From positions 1 through 39,261 of the forward strand of contig JAEUPD010000216.1 of assembly GCA_016788525.1 (NCBI GenBank): DNA of 39,261 bases, written 5' to 3'. Source of the DNA: Rubrivivax sp. (GTDB taxonomy: Bacteria > Pseudomonadota > Gammaproteobacteria > Burkholderiales > Burkholderiaceae_C). This document shows positions 6,456 through 16,119 of the stretch, piece after piece; the stretch's first letter is position 1, and each line of letters starts with the position of its first letter. The notes beneath the pieces are model-generated. The model worked only from the letters and a program-made list of their open reading frames with translations, was not told where the DNA came from and made no database searches. A program made the translations under genes and the position numbers.

Positions 6456-9400
6456 GTGAAGAGAATGCTCATCAATGCCACGCAGCCCGAAGAGCGGCGC
6501 CTGGCGATCGTCGACGGCCAGAAGCTGCTGGACTTCGAGACCGAACTCGAGGGCCGCGAGCAGCGCAAGGGCAACATCTACAAGGCGGTCATCACCCGCG
6601 TCGAGCCCAGCCTGGAGGCCTGTTTCGTCGACTACGGCGAAGACCGCCACGGCTTCCTGCCGTTCAAGGAGATCAGCAAGGTCTACTTCCGCGACGGCGT
6701 GAGCGCGCGCGACGCGAAGATCGGCGACGCCGTCAAGGAAGGCCAGGAGATCCTGGTGCAGGTGGAAAAGGAAGAGCGCGGCAACAAGGGCGCCGCGCTC
6801 ACCACCTTCGTGAGCCTGGCAGGCCGCTACCTCGTGCTGATGCCCAACAACCCGCGCGGCGGCGGCGTCTCGCGCCGCATCGAGGGTGAGCAGCGTGAAG
6901 AGCTGAAGGACAACCTCGAGCAGCTGGACTACCCCAAGGGCATGAGCCTGATCGCGCGCACCGCCGGCATCGGGCGCAGCGCCGAAGAGCTGCAGTGGGA
7001 CCTGAACTACATGCTGAAGCTCTGGGACGCCATCGACAGCGCGTCCAAGGCCGGCAAGGGCGCCTTCCTGATCTACCAGGAGAGCAGCCTGGTCATCCGC
7101 GCCATCCGCGACTACTTCACCGCGGACATCGGCGAGATCCTGATCGACACCGACGACATCTTCGATCAGGCGCACCAGTTCATGAACCACGTGATGCCCG
7201 AGACGGCCCATCGCGTGAAGCGCTACAAGGACGACGCGCCGCTGTTCAGCCGCTTCCAGATCGAGCACCAGATCGAGACGGCCTTCAGCCGCACGGTCAA
7301 CCTGCCCTCGGGCGGTGCGATCGTCATCGACCATACCGAGGCGCTGGTGGCGGTGGACGTGAACAGCGCGCGCGCCACGCGCGGCACCGACATCGAAGAG
7401 ACCGCGACGCGCACCAACCTCGAAGCCGCCGACGAGATCGCGCGCCAGTGCCGGCTGCGCGACCTCGGCGGCCTGATCGTCGTCGACTTCATCGACATGG
7501 AAGAGAGTAAGAACCGCCGCGAGGTCGAGCAGCGTCTGCGCGATGCGCTGCGCTACGACCGGGCGCGCGTGCAGTTCTCGTCCATCAGCAAGTTCGGCCT
7601 GCTCGAACTCAGCCGCCAGCGCCTGCGCCCGGCGTTGAGCGAAGGCAGCCACATCACCTGCCCGCGCTGCAACGGCACCGGCCACATCCGCGACACCGAG
7701 AGCTCTGCGCTGCAGATCCTTCGCATGGTGCAGGAGGAGGCGATGAAGGACAACACCGCCGCCGTGCACGTGCAGGTACCGGTGGAGGTGACCAGCTTCC
7801 TGCTCAACGAGAAGCGCGCCGAGATCAGCAAGATCGAACTCAAGCAGCGCGTCACCGTGCTGCTGGTGCCCAACAAGCACCTGGAGACGCCGAACTACAA
7901 GCTCGAGCGCCTGCGCCACGACGACCCGCGCCTGGACGGTTTCCGCGCCAGCTACACCATGGTGGAGGAGCCGACCGACGAAGTGGGCATCACGCGCCGC
8001 CGCGATGCGGCCGAGAAGGCCAAGGCCAAGCAGGAGCCGGTGATCAAGGGCGTGCTGCCCGACCAGCCCGCGCCGCCCGCGCCACCGCCGGCACCGGCGC
8101 AGCCACCGGCCGCGGCGCCCGTGGCCGCCCGGCCGGCCGCGGGTGCTGCACGCGCCGCCGGTGCGCAACCTGCTGCACCCGGGCCGATGCCGGCCCTCGC
8201 TCCAGCGCCGGCACCCGAAGCGGGCCGAGGGTTCTTCGGCTGGGTCCGCCGCATGTTTGGCGGTGGGGGCGCTCCGGCACCCGCGCCGGTGGCCCCGGTG
8301 GCCTCGTCGCCATCGGGCCCAGCCGCCGCTGGCGCCCTGGGCGGCACCGAGAAGTCACCTGACGGCAAGCGCGCCGATCGCGGTGGCCGTCAGGACCGCG
8401 GTGAGCGCAATGGCCGCGGCGACCGGCCCGGCGGCCGTGGAGGTCGCGACCGCGGCGACCGTGGCGATCGTGGCCCTCGCGAAGGTCGCGAAGGTCGAGA
8501 GAGTCGCGAAGGTCGCGAAGGTCGAGAGGGTCGCGACGCACGGGACGAACGCAGCAGGATGCGCCGAGAGGCCGAAGCGGGCCATGGCGCCTCAGCAGGC
8601 GCACGCGAGGCCGGGCCGGAGCGTTCGGCTGAGCGGCGAAGCGAGCGTGGCGAACGCACCGAGCGCGGTCCGCGCAGCGGCGGCGAGGCGGCTGGCGTTC
8701 AGCGCATGGAGCGCCCGGCCGCCGCTGGCGCTGCGCCAGGCCAGGCCACACCGCCGGACTTCGTCGACACCATTCCGGTAGGCGAAGCCGCCGACGGCGA
8801 GCGCGAGGGTCGCCGGCGGCGGCGGCGCGGCGGCCGAGGCCGCGGCGAAGGCAGCAGTGCCGGCGCTGGTGAGTCCGCAAGCCGCACCGAGCAAAGCGCG
8901 CTGCCCCTGGCCGCCGACGCTTCCAACGAAGCCGCACAGGCGGCGACCACCGAGGGCGCCGCGCCCGATGATGGCCGGACCGCAAGCCCGTCTGAAAAGT
9001 CCGAGAGGTCTGAGAGAGGCGAGCGCAGTGAGCGCGACGGCCGCCGCCGCGGCCGCGGCCGGCGCGACTTCGAAGGCGACGAAGGCACCACCCAGGGCCG
9101 GCTGGACATTGGCGACACAGCGGGCACGCCAGTCACTCCGCTGGTGGCTGACGGCGATGCGCTGCCTGCGCAGGCCCCGGCTGGATCGCCTGCGATGTCA
9201 CCGGCCCCGGTGCCCGTGGCCGCCGCGGCCCTGCCGCAGCCGCCGAAGGCTGCTCAGCCGATCCGCATCGAGCCCTACGCGCTGCCGGCCGGTGAGCTCC
9301 AGGCGGTGGCCAGCGCAGCCGGCCTGGAGTGGGTGGGCAGCGACGCCGACAAGGTGCGCGCCGTGCAGGAGGCGATGGCCGCCGAGCCCAAGCCCGTGCA

Positions 9401-9539
9401 CGTGCCGCGCGAACCCAAGCCGGTGGTGGTGGTGGACGAAGGCCCGCTGGTGCTGGTGGAGACGCGCAAGGACCTCGCGCAGTTCAAGCTGCCCTTCGAG
9501 CAGCAGGGCGAAGCGGCGCAGGCACCACACCAGGGCTGA
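6456..9539 (+). CDS. rne: Ribonuclease E
   Basis: RNase E is the endonuclease that starts mRNA decay and processes rRNA and tRNA precursors. The 1027-residue protein has an S1 domain (about 39-125) and the RNase H-like/DNase I-like catalytic core. Metal ligands are in AVDVNSA and VVDFIDM, and the zinc-link CPRCNGTG (near 405) joins the tetramer. The C-terminal half is low-complexity, rich in Arg, Gly, Glu and Pro, as expected for the degradosome scaffold. A short aromatic/basic segment [13 protein letters not shown] near residue 590 could be a membrane-binding helix. The tail ends with a conserved-looking [14 protein letters not shown]. The start is GTG at 6456, chosen because GGAAGGAG lies five bases before it; in-frame ATGs occur at 6465 and 6375. 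The gene converges on nagZ with only 12 bases between stops. Confidence 0.97.
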   Translation: MKRMLINATQPEERRLAIVDGQKLLDFETELEGREQRKGNIYKAVITRVEPSLEACFVDYGEDRHGFLPFKEISKVYFRDGVSARDAKIGDAVKEGQEILVQVEKEERGNKGAALTTFVSLAGRYLVLMPNNPRGGGVSRRIEGEQREELKDNLEQLDYPKGMSLIARTAGIGRSAEELQWDLNYMLKLWDAIDSASKAGKGAFLIYQESSLVIRAIRDYFTADIGEILIDTDDIFDQAHQFMNHVMPETAHRVKRYKDDAPLFSRFQIEHQIETAFSRTVNLPSGGAIVIDHTEALVAVDVNSARATRGTDIEETATRTNLEAADEIARQCRLRDLGGLIVVDFIDMEESKNRREVEQRLRDALRYDRARVQFSSISKFGLLELSRQRLRPALSEGSHITCPRCNGTGHIRDTESSALQILRMVQEEAMKDNTAAVHVQVPVEVTSFLLNEKRAEISKIELKQRVTVLLVPNKHLETPNYKLERLRHDDPRLDGFRASYTMVEEPTDEVGITRRRDAAEKAKAKQEPVIKGVLPDQPAPPAPPPAPAQPPAAAPVAARPAAGAARAAGAQPAAPGPMPALAPAPAPEAGRGFFGWVRRMFGGGGAPAPAPVAPVASSPSGPAAAGALGGTEKSPDGKRADRGGRQDRGERNGRGDRPGGRGGRDRGDRGDRGPREGREGRESREGREGREGRDARDERSRMRREAEAGHGASAGAREAGPERSAERRSERGERTERGPRSGGEAAGVQRMERPAAAGAAPGQATPPDFVDTIPVGEAADGEREGRRRRRRGGRGRGEGSSAGAGESASRTEQSALPLAADASNEAAQAATTEGAAPDDGRTASPSEKSERSERGERSERDGRRRGRGRRDFEGDEGTTQGRLDIGDTAGTPVTPLVADGDALPAQAPAGSPAMSPAPVPVAAAALPQPPKAAQPIRIEPYALPAGELQAVASAAGLEWVGSDADKVRAVQEAMAAEPKPVHVPREPKPVVVVDEGPLVLVETRKDLAQFKLPFEQQGEAAQAPHQG
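8475..8546 (+). repeat. 9-bp tandem repeats in rne coding for Gly-Arg-Glu
   Basis: Eight consecutive 9-base units, mostly GGTCGCGAA or GGTCGAGAG, encode the tripeptides [21 protein letters not shown] and ARD. They lie inside the Arg-rich RNA-binding part of the RNase E scaffold. Because each unit is three codons, copy-number change would keep the frame. Confidence 0.8.
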
Positions 9540-9551
9540 GCACAAGCAGGT

Positions 9552-10637
9552 TCAAGGCAGCCGCTCCAGCGCGAGCTGGTAGGCGGGGTCGTGCATCAGC
9601 GCGTCCCAGCCCAGGGGCGGGGCGACCGGCAGCAGCGCCTGGCGGCGCGCTTCGGCGTCCGGGTCGGGCCGCCAGGCGCCTTGCTGCGCGGCGCGGCCGA
9701 GGCCCTCGAGCAGCTCGTCCACCGCCTCGCCACCATCGACCGACTGGTTGCACAGCAGCACCAGGTCGCAGCCGGCCTCCAGTGCTATCGCCGCAGCCTC
9801 GGGATAGGTGAGCGGCGCACCGTCGAGGTGCCGGGCGCCTTCCATGCTGAGGTCGTCGCTGAACACCGCACCGGTGAAGCCCAGTTGCTCGCGCAGCACG
9901 GTCTTCAGCCAGCGCTCGGAGAAGCCCGCCGGCCGATGATCGACCTTCGCGAACACCACGTGCGCCGGCATCACGGCGGTGAGCGTGCTGCCCAGCCACC
10001 CGTACGGCGCCGCGTCGTCGGCCAGCAGCGCCTTCAGGCTGCGGCGGTCCACCGGCACCGCGACGTGGCTGTCGGCCTTGACGAAGCCGTGGCCGGGGAA
10101 GTGCTTGCCGCAGTGGGCCATGCCGGCGCGCAGCATGCCGTGCGCCACGCCCTTGGCGAGCATGGCCACCACGCGCGGGTCGCGGTGGAAGGCGCGATCG
10201 CCGATGACGGTGCTGCCGCCGTGGTCCAGGTCGAGCACCGGCGCAAAGCTCAGGTCCACGCCGCAGGCGCGCAGTTCGGCGGCGAGCACGTGGCCCAGCG
10301 CCGTGGCGGCATCGGTGGCGCGCAGCGCGGCATCACCGCCCTTCATCCACATCTCGCCCAGGCTGCGCATGGCCGGCAGCGCCGTGAAGCCGTCGGTGCG
10401 GAAACGCTGCACCCGGCCGCCTTCGTGGTCGACGCAGACGAGGCATTCCGGCCGCAGCGACTTGACCTCGGCCGTCAGCTCGGTGAGCTGGCGGCGGTTC
10501 TGCCAATTGCGCGCGAACAGGATGAGGCCACCGGTCAGCGGGTGGGCGAGCCGGCGGCGGTCGTTGTCGGTGAGGGCGGTGCCGGCGATGTCGAGCACGA
10601 CCGGAGCGTGCACACCCGGCGCGAAGCGGCTGTTCAT
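9552..10637 (-). CDS. nagZ: Beta-N-acetylhexosaminidase NagZ
   Basis: NagZ is a cytoplasmic glycoside hydrolase of family GH3. It removes N-acetylglucosamine from 1,6-anhydro-muropeptides during cell-wall recycling. The 361-residue protein shows [13 protein letters not shown] (68-79), the mobile-loop motif KHFPGHG (178-184) that carries the catalytic His, and FSDDLSMEG (259-267) with the nucleophilic Asp. The length is slightly above the usual 330-350. The ATG overlaps the acpS stop (ATGA), and it is the last gene of the lepA-to-nagZ run. Its 3' end faces rne with a 12-base gap. Confidence 0.95.
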   Translation of the reverse strand: MNSRFAPGVHAPVVLDIAGTALTDNDRRRLAHPLTGGLILFARNWQNRRQLTELTAEVKSLRPECLVCVDHEGGRVQRFRTDGFTALPAMRSLGEMWMKGGDAALRATDAATALGHVLAAELRACGVDLSFAPVLDLDHGGSTVIGDRAFHRDPRVVAMLAKGVAHGMLRAGMAHCGKHFPGHGFVKADSHVAVPVDRRSLKALLADDAAPYGWLGSTLTAVMPAHVVFAKVDHRPAGFSERWLKTVLREQLGFTGAVFSDDLSMEGARHLDGAPLTYPEAAAIALEAGCDLVLLCNQSVDGGEAVDELLEGLGRAAQQGAWRPDPDAEARRQALLPVAPPLGWDALMHDPAYQLALERLP

Positions 10638-11038
10638 GGGAGCGGGGCCTTTCGTTCGACGACGACGAAGGCGGCCACGTAGTCCGACTCGTCGGTGACG
10701 CTGACATGCGCGACAAGGTCGCGCTCGGCGAACCAGGCGGCCAGCGCGCCGGAGAGGCGGATGACGGGCTTGCCGCTGGGTTCGTTGAGGATCTCGCAGC
10801 GCGACCAGGTCATCGGCATGCGGATGCCCAGGCCGATGGCCTTGGAGAACGCCTCCTTGGCCGAGAAGCGCGTGGCGAGGAAGCGCAGGCCGCGCGCGGG
10901 GTGACGGGCCCGGCGCGCGTGGAAGACCTGCAGCTCCTCCGCGCCGAGCACCCTCTGCGCGAAGCGGTCGCCACGCCGTTCGAGCGTCTCGCGCAGGCGG
11001 CGCAGGTCGCAGATGTCGGTGCCGATGCCGTAGATCAC
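10634..11038 (-). CDS. acpS: Holo-[acyl-carrier-protein] synthase
   Basis: AcpS transfers 4'-phosphopantetheine from CoA to the serine of acyl carrier protein, so it activates the AcpP encoded about 14 kb away. The 134-residue protein has the Mg-binding GTDICD near the N-terminus and the signature [12 protein letters not shown]. The chosen start is GTG at 11038 ([10 protein letters not shown]), which gives the canonical N-terminus. A TTG at 11059 would add seven residues with no match to the family. It overlaps nagZ by four bases and follows pdxJ after 33 bases. Confidence 0.95.
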   Translation of the reverse strand: MIYGIGTDICDLRRLRETLERRGDRFAQRVLGAEELQVFHARRARHPARGLRFLATRFSAKEAFSKAIGLGIRMPMTWSRCEILNEPSGKPVIRLSGALAAWFAERDLVAHVSVTDESDYVAAFVVVERKAPLP

Positions 11039-11071
11039 GCGCGGGCACTCGTACCGCAAGCAGGCGGCAGG

Positions 11072-11878
11072 TCAGGCCCGGGCGCGTGGCCCTGGGGCAA
11101 AGGCGGCGCGGATGGCACGCTGGTAGTCGCGCACGGCCTCGGCCATGCCCAGCTCCAGCGCGTCGGCCACCAGCGCGTGGCCGATCGACACTTCCCGCAC
11201 ACCCGGCACGGCGCGCAGAAAGGCGCCGAGGTTGCTGCGGTTGAGGTCGTGCCCGGCGTTGACGCCCAGGCCGGCGGCGGCCGCGGCACGCGCGGCCGCG
11301 GCGAAGCGCTCGAGCTGCGGCGCCTCGCCCGGCGTGCCGAAGGCCGCGGCGTAGGGCTCGGTGTACAGCTCGACGCGGTCGGCGCCCGCGGCGCGTGCCA
11401 GGGGCATGGCGGCTGGCTCGGCGTCCATGAACAGGCTCACCCGCACGCCCAGTGAGCGGCACTCGTCGATGAGCGGCCTGACGCGCGCACCATCGGCGGC
11501 GAGGTTCCAGCCATGGTCGCTGGTGAACTGGCCTTCGCTGTCGGGCACGAACGTGGCCTGGTGCGGGCGCACCGCACGGATGAAGGCCATCAGGTTGTGG
11601 AACGGATTGCCTTCCAGGTTGTACTCGGCAGCGGGCCACAGCTTCATCAGCGCGGCCAGGTCGTGCACGTCGTGCGCGCGGATGTGGCGCTCGTCGGGGC
11701 GCGGATGCACGGTGATGCCATCGGCGCCGGCCTGCAGGGCACATTCGGCGGCGCGCACCACGCTCGGGATGCCCAGGTGGCGCGTGTTGCGCAGCAGGGC
11801 CACCTTGTTGACATTGACCGACAGCGCGGTGCTGCCAGCTTCGCGGGAGGAAGCCTCGGGGGCGACGAGCGGGTTCAT
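11072..11878 (-). CDS. pdxJ: Pyridoxine 5'-phosphate synthase PdxJ
   Basis: PdxJ condenses 1-deoxy-xylulose 5-phosphate with 3-amino-2-oxopropyl phosphate to make pyridoxine 5'-phosphate (vitamin B6). It is a cytoplasmic TIM-barrel octamer. The 268-residue protein has LSVNVNKVALLRNTR, the active-site HPRPDERHI, and the phosphate-binding end (GVREVSIGHALVADAL). About 18 extra N-terminal residues precede the usual family start. The ATG overlaps the recO stop in ATGA, supporting that start. The recO-pdxJ-acpS order is shared with E. coli. Confidence 0.95.
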   Translation of the reverse strand: MNPLVAPEASSREAGSTALSVNVNKVALLRNTRHLGIPSVVRAAECALQAGADGITVHPRPDERHIRAHDVHDLAALMKLWPAAEYNLEGNPFHNLMAFIRAVRPHQATFVPDSEGQFTSDHGWNLAADGARVRPLIDECRSLGVRVSLFMDAEPAAMPLARAAGADRVELYTEPYAAAFGTPGEAPQLERFAAAARAAAAAGLGVNAGHDLNRSNLGAFLRAVPGVREVSIGHALVADALELGMAEAVRDYQRAIRAAFAPGPRARA

Positions 11879-12723
11879 GGGGAAGCGGAGTGGTCGCCGG
11901 AACCGGGTGCCTGCGCGGCGGTTTGTGCAGCGTGCGGCACGGCCGGCCGCGCGGCACCGGCTGCCGCCGGCGCGCCGGCCAGCCGCTGCAACTGCTGCCC
12001 GATGCGCCGCGTGCGCAGCGCCGGCGTGGACAGATGATAGTGAACGAGGTGGCGCAAGGGCAGCCGCAGCCCCGCGACCTCTGCCCGGCAAGCCTGGCGC
12101 AATGCCGCCGGGCTGCCATGCAGCAAGGCGGCCTGCAGCGCCACCCATGTGGCGCCGGTGGGGCCCTCGGGGTCGGCCATCATGCCGCGGTCGGCACGCG
12201 GGGCGTAGCGCCGGTGGGCCACCAGTGGTTCGGCGCTGGCCGTCACCATGTCCAGCTCGGGCAGCCAGCCCAGCTCGCGCAGCAGCACGAGTTCGAAGGC
12301 CCGCAGCGCCAGCACCTCGTCCTGTGGTGCCGCGGCCAGCGCGGCCAGGGTGTCGGCATAGGCATCGAACAGCGTCGGGTGCGGGTCGTGGCGCGGCAGT
12401 CCCTTGAGCAGCAGCTCGTTCAGGTAGAAGCCGGACATCAGTGCCGTGGTCGGCAGCGGCAAGCCACCGGCCCATTCCACGGCCCGCAGCGATCGCACCT
12501 CACCCTGCTCATCGGCCGCCGTGCGCGACAACCACGCCATCAGCGGGTGGAACGGCAGCAGCAGCGGGCGAAAGCCCGAGGTGGGCCGCTTGGCCCCCTT
12601 GGCCACCACCACCTCGCGCCCCTGCGTGCGGGTGAAGAGGTCGACGACCAGGCTCGACTCGCTCCAGTCGTAGCTGTGCAGCACGAATGCGGCCAGCGGC
12701 GGTGCCGAGCGGCTGGTGGCCAT
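11875..12723 (-). CDS. recO: DNA repair protein RecO
   Basis: RecO loads RecA onto SSB-coated single-stranded DNA in the RecFOR pathway and promotes strand annealing. The 282-residue protein has the N-terminal OB fold (LAAFVLHSYDWSESSLVVDLFTR, starting near residue 10, with the basic VVVAKGAKRPTSGFRPLL loop) and a helical C-terminal domain. The zinc-finger cysteines found in some RecO proteins are absent, as is usual in proteobacteria. The last 40 residues are Ala/Pro-rich and probably disordered. The start ATG at 12723 follows the era stop by 20 bases. Confidence 0.93.
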   Translation of the reverse strand: MATSRSAPPLAAFVLHSYDWSESSLVVDLFTRTQGREVVVAKGAKRPTSGFRPLLLPFHPLMAWLSRTAADEQGEVRSLRAVEWAGGLPLPTTALMSGFYLNELLLKGLPRHDPHPTLFDAYADTLAALAAAPQDEVLALRAFELVLLRELGWLPELDMVTASAEPLVAHRRYAPRADRGMMADPEGPTGATWVALQAALLHGSPAALRQACRAEVAGLRLPLRHLVHYHLSTPALRTRRIGQQLQRLAGAPAAAGAARPAVPHAAQTAAQAPGSGDHSASP

Positions 12724-12743
12724 GCGTGAGTTCCCGCGGGTTC

Positions 12744-13811
12744 CTACTCGTAGCCGTAGCTGCGCAGGTGTTCCTCGTCGTCGGCCCAGCCCGAGCGCAC
12801 CTTCACCCACAGCTCGAGGAAGACGCGGGCGGCCATCAGCCGCTCCAGCTCTTGCCGGGCCTCGCTGCCGATGCGCTTCAGGCGCTCGCCGCCCTGGCCG
12901 ATGACCATGCCCTTGTGGGCGTCGCGCTCGACCACGATGGCCGCGGCAATGCGCACGCGGCGCGGCGGTGGCGCCGCCCGGCCGGGGGCGGGGCTGCCGG
13001 AAGGCGCCGCGCCTTCGGGTTCGCCGCCCTCCTCTTCGAACTTCTCCACCTGCACGGTGGAGGTGTAGGGCAGTTCGTCGCCGGTGAGCCGGAAGAGCTT
13101 CTCGCGCACGATCTCGGCAACGAGGAAACGCTCGCTGCGGTCGGTGAGCGCGTCGGCTTCGAACTGCCAAGGCTGCTCGGGCAGGTATGGCTCGATGATG
13201 CCGAGCAGCCGCTGGACGTCGGTGTCGCGCCGCGCCGACATCGGCACGAACTCGGCGAAGGCGTGGCGCTGCTGCATCTGCCTCAGCCACGGCAGCACGT
13301 CCTGCCGGCGGGCCAGCGCGTCGAGCTTGTTGGCCACCAGGATGGCGGGCGTGGCCTGCATCGCCTCGCCCTGCAGCAGCGCCAGGGCCTTGGCGTCGTC
13401 GAGCGTAAAGCGGCCGGCCTCGCACACGAAGAGCACCACGTCGACGTCGGCCAGCACACCATGGACGGTGCGGTTGAGGGTGCGGTTCAGGGCCTTGAGC
13501 TGGCGCGTCTGGAAGCCCGGCGTGTCAACGAAGATGAACTGGCTGGCGCCCGCCGTGCGCACGCCGCTGATGCGGTGGCGCGTGGTCTGCGCCTTCTTCG
13601 AGGTGATGCTGATCTTTTGGCCGACCAGCGCGTTGAGCAGCGTGCTCTTGCCGACGTTGGGGCGGCCGACGATGGCCACATGGCCGCAGCGCGCCGGCGC
13701 GGCGGCGGGTGCGGAAGCGGGTGCGGCAGTCGGCGCCTGCGCGTGCACCGGGGTCGGATCCGCGCCCTGGGCGGTGGCCGGTGCCGCGCCCGGCGTCGGC
13801 GCTGGGGTCAT
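12744..13811 (-). CDS. era: GTPase Era
   Basis: Era is an essential GTPase that binds the 3' end of 16S rRNA and helps mature the 30S subunit. G-motifs are clear: GRPNVGKST (G1), DTPGF (G3), NKLD (G4) and MSAR (G5). The C-terminal KH domain has [13 protein letters not shown]. At 355 residues the protein is about 50 longer than the family norm. An Ala/Pro-rich tail of about 42 residues precedes the G domain. A charged and Pro-rich insert ([20 protein letters not shown]) sits in the KH region between VQVEKFE and [11 protein letters not shown]. The ATG overlaps the rnc stop (ATGA), which supports the long N-terminus. Confidence 0.96.
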   Translation of the reverse strand: MTPAPTPGAAPATAQGADPTPVHAQAPTAAPASAPAAAPARCGHVAIVGRPNVGKSTLLNALVGQKISITSKKAQTTRHRISGVRTAGASQFIFVDTPGFQTRQLKALNRTLNRTVHGVLADVDVVLFVCEAGRFTLDDAKALALLQGEAMQATPAILVANKLDALARRQDVLPWLRQMQQRHAFAEFVPMSARRDTDVQRLLGIIEPYLPEQPWQFEADALTDRSERFLVAEIVREKLFRLTGDELPYTSTVQVEKFEEEGGEPEGAAPSGSPAPGRAAPPPRRVRIAAAIVVERDAHKGMVIGQGGERLKRIGSEARQELERLMAARVFLELWVKVRSGWADDEEHLRSYGYE

Positions 13812-14524
13812 GACCTGAGCGGGCCGCCAGGGCGGTCGCTGGCCTTCAACGTGCCCAGCATGCGCCGCGCCGCTTCCTGCTCGGCGGCACGCCTCGAGCG
13901 GCCCTCGCCGCCTTCCACCAGCCCCAGCGACGGCACGGCGCACTCCACCTCGAAGGTCTGCGCGTGCTTCTCGCCGCGCGTGGCGGCAATGCGGTAGGCG
14001 GGCACGGGCAGACGGCGGGCCTGCAGCCACTCCTGCAGCTCGGTCTTGGCGTCCTTGCTCCAGCTGTCGGCCTCGGTCGCCTGGATCACCTCGCCAAAGA
14101 GGCGCTGCACGACGGCCAGCGCGGCCTCGTAGCCCGCTTCGAGGTAGACCGCGCCGATCAGCGCCTCTACCGCGTCGGCCAGGATGGAGGCGCGCTGAGT
14201 TCCGCCGCCGCGCGCCTCGCCTTCGGACAAGCGCAGCACGTCGGGCAGGCCGAGCGCCAGCGCGGCGCGATGCAGGCTGTCCTCGCGCACCAGGTGCGCG
14301 CGCACGCGGGTCAGGTCACCTTCGTCGCTGTCACCGAAGCGGTCGTAGAGCAGCCGCGAGACGGCCAGGTTCAGCACCGCGTCACCGAGGAATTCCAGCC
14401 GCTCGTTGTGGCCTGCGCCGAAGCTGCGGTGCGTGAGCGCGCGCTGCAGCATCGACTCGTCGGCGAACGCGTGGCCCAGGCGGCGCTGCAGCAGCGCCAG
14501 CGGGGAAGCGGGGTCTCGCGGCAT
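13808..14524 (-). CDS. rnc: Ribonuclease III
   Basis: RNase III cleaves double-stranded RNA, including the rRNA precursor. The 238-residue protein has the signature [12 protein letters not shown] (40-51) with metal ligands Glu44 and Asp48, and the second acidic cluster [13 protein letters not shown] with Glu120. A double-stranded RNA-binding domain follows at about 160-228. The start ATG at 14524 gives the usual N-terminus. It overlaps era by four bases, the same rnc-era-recO order as in E. coli. Confidence 0.97.
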   Translation of the reverse strand: MPRDPASPLALLQRRLGHAFADESMLQRALTHRSFGAGHNERLEFLGDAVLNLAVSRLLYDRFGDSDEGDLTRVRAHLVREDSLHRAALALGLPDVLRLSEGEARGGGTQRASILADAVEALIGAVYLEAGYEAALAVVQRLFGEVIQATEADSWSKDAKTELQEWLQARRLPVPAYRIAATRGEKHAQTFEVECAVPSLGLVEGGEGRSRRAAEQEAARRMLGTLKASDRPGGPLRS

Positions 14525-14604
14525 CGGGCCGGCCGGGCCTGCCTAGGCCAGCCGGGGCGGCGCGGCCGCAGGGCGGCCCGGGCCGCGGCGAGCCGGCGCG
14601 CGCC

Positions 14605-15009
14605 TCATTGCGTGAGGCGGCCCGACACCTGCGAGCGCCCCTCGTACTTGATGAGCAGGTACACGGGGCCGGCAATCGGGATTTCCTTGTTGTAGGCGAA
14701 CCCGATGACGACGCGGTCGTTCTCCTTGGTCACCGAGAGGTCCTTGCCGCTGATCTCGGTGATCGAGTACTCGATGTCCTTCTGCTTGTCGAAGGCCTGG
14801 CGCGCCTCGGCCACGGTGGCCGGGTTGCCCTGCGCGATCTTGTTCACCGCGCGCTGGATGGTGAGGTACTCGTTGACCGTGGGCAGCGCGCGCACCGCCA
14901 GGTACCCGAGGAAGCCGATGACGATGGCCCAGAACATCAGCCCGAACAGCGTGACGCCTCGCTGCGCGCGGGCAGCCCGGGCGATGCGTGGGGAGGGGAT
15001 CTTCTTCAT
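14605..15009 (-). CDS. DUF4845 small membrane protein
   Basis: This 134-residue protein matches the DUF4845 family, found between lepB and rnc in many beta- and gammaproteobacteria. After a basic N-terminus (MKKIPSPRIARAARAQRG) there is one transmembrane helix at about 19-40, beginning TLFGLMFW. The rest is a small periplasmic-type domain ending in GPVYLLIKYEGRSQ. The RGVTLFGL start resembles a type IV prepilin leader but lacks the Glu at position +5, so I do not call it a pilin. The ATG at 15009 was preferred over upstream alternatives because it starts at the basic segment. Function is unknown; the context suggests an envelope or secretion role. Confidence 0.85.
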   Translation of the reverse strand: MKKIPSPRIARAARAQRGVTLFGLMFWAIVIGFLGYLAVRALPTVNEYLTIQRAVNKIAQGNPATVAEARQAFDKQKDIEYSITEISGKDLSVTKENDRVVIGFAYNKEIPIAGPVYLLIKYEGRSQVSGRLTQ

Positions 15010-15085
15010 TCCTGTGCACCTGCCTGCTGAGAAATCCGCCGGCGGCCGCTTTCGCCCGGCGATGCGAGTCCCGAAGGGGAAAAGC

Positions 15086-16072
15086 CTACTTGAAAGCGCC
15101 AATGCGCGAGAGGTTGCCGAAGTTCATCCAGACGAAGAATGCCTTGCCGACGAGGTTCTGGTCGGGCACGAAGCCCCAGAAGCGCGAGTCCATCGAATTG
15201 TCGCGGTTGTCGCCCATCACGAAGTAGTGGCCAGGCGGCACCTTGCAGGTCACGCCCTCGGGCACGTAGCGACAGTTCTGGGCGTGCGGGAACGACTTCG
15301 GGAAGGGGCCGTAGCCACCCAGGCGCCGCGGGTCGACGCGAATGAGGTGCTCGGCCTCGCCCAGCTTCTCGGCGAAAACCGGGGAGTAGGTGATCGTCTC
15401 GTCGTCGAGCTGCTCGCCCTTGGCCGCCGTGGGGACCGGCTGCCCGTTGATGGCCAGCTTCTGGTTCAGGTAGGCGACTTCGTCGCCGGGCACGGCGACC
15501 ACGCGCTTGATGTAGTCCACCCAGGGCTCGGGCGGGTAGCGGAAGACCACCACGTCGCCGCGCTGCACGGGGTTGTTGTCGGCCACCTTCTTGTTGATGA
15601 CCGGCAGCCGGATGCCGTAGTGGTACTTGTTGACGAGGATGAGGTCGCCCACCATCAGCGTGGGCACCATCGAGCCTGAGGGAATCTTGAACGGCTCGAA
15701 CAGGAACGAGCGCAGCAGGAAGACGATGAGGATCACCGGGAAGAGGCCGGCGGTCCAGTCGAGCCACCAAGGCTGCATGAGGAGCTTCTGGCGCGCCTCC
15801 TGGACGTCGCCATCGACCTTGTCGATGCCCAGCCGGGCCAGTTCGGCGCGGCGCGCGGCGTCCTGCCGTTCGAGGTTGGCGGCGGCGGCGGCGCGCGCCG
15901 GCCGGAAATGGAAGCGCTCGGCCAGCCAGTAGGCCAGCGTCACCGTCGTCAGGATGAACAGCAGCAGCGAGAAGTTGCCGTTCCAGGCACCCGCGAACCA
16001 GCCGCCGAGATAGACGACGAGCACGCCATATAGCGCGCCAGTGAGGGAACTCATCATGGAGGAAGATGGCAT
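15086..16072 (-). CDS. lepB: Signal peptidase I
   Basis: LepB removes signal peptides from exported proteins at the outer face of the inner membrane. The 328-residue form has two N-terminal membrane helices (about 10-28 and 33-51), a cytoplasmic loop and another helix near 107-122. The periplasmic catalytic domain follows. Ser134 in PSGSMVPTL and Lys189 in YIKRVVAVPGDEV form the catalytic dyad, and GDNRDNSMDSR is intact. No purine-rich ribosome site precedes any start: ATG at 16072, 16057 and 16054 are all possible, and the short MSSLTGAL form is attractive. The gene follows lepA by 47 bases, as in E. coli. Confidence 0.95.
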   Translation of the reverse strand: MPSSSMMSSLTGALYGVLVVYLGGWFAGAWNGNFSLLLFILTTVTLAYWLAERFHFRPARAAAAANLERQDAARRAELARLGIDKVDGDVQEARQKLLMQPWWLDWTAGLFPVILIVFLLRSFLFEPFKIPSGSMVPTLMVGDLILVNKYHYGIRLPVINKKVADNNPVQRGDVVVFRYPPEPWVDYIKRVVAVPGDEVAYLNQKLAINGQPVPTAAKGEQLDDETITYSPVFAEKLGEAEHLIRVDPRRLGGYGPFPKSFPHAQNCRYVPEGVTCKVPPGHYFVMGDNRDNSMDSRFWGFVPDQNLVGKAFFVWMNFGNLSRIGAFK

Positions 16073-16119
16073 CGGGAGGGGATGCGCCAGGCGGCGTTAC
16101 GCCAGAAGAGGAGGACTCG

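Noticed and set aside
14605..15009. Type IV prepilin reading of the DUF4845 protein
   Set aside because: The RGVTLFGL leader resembles a pilin but lacks the conserved Glu5, and the rest matches DUF4845 with the expected neighbours.
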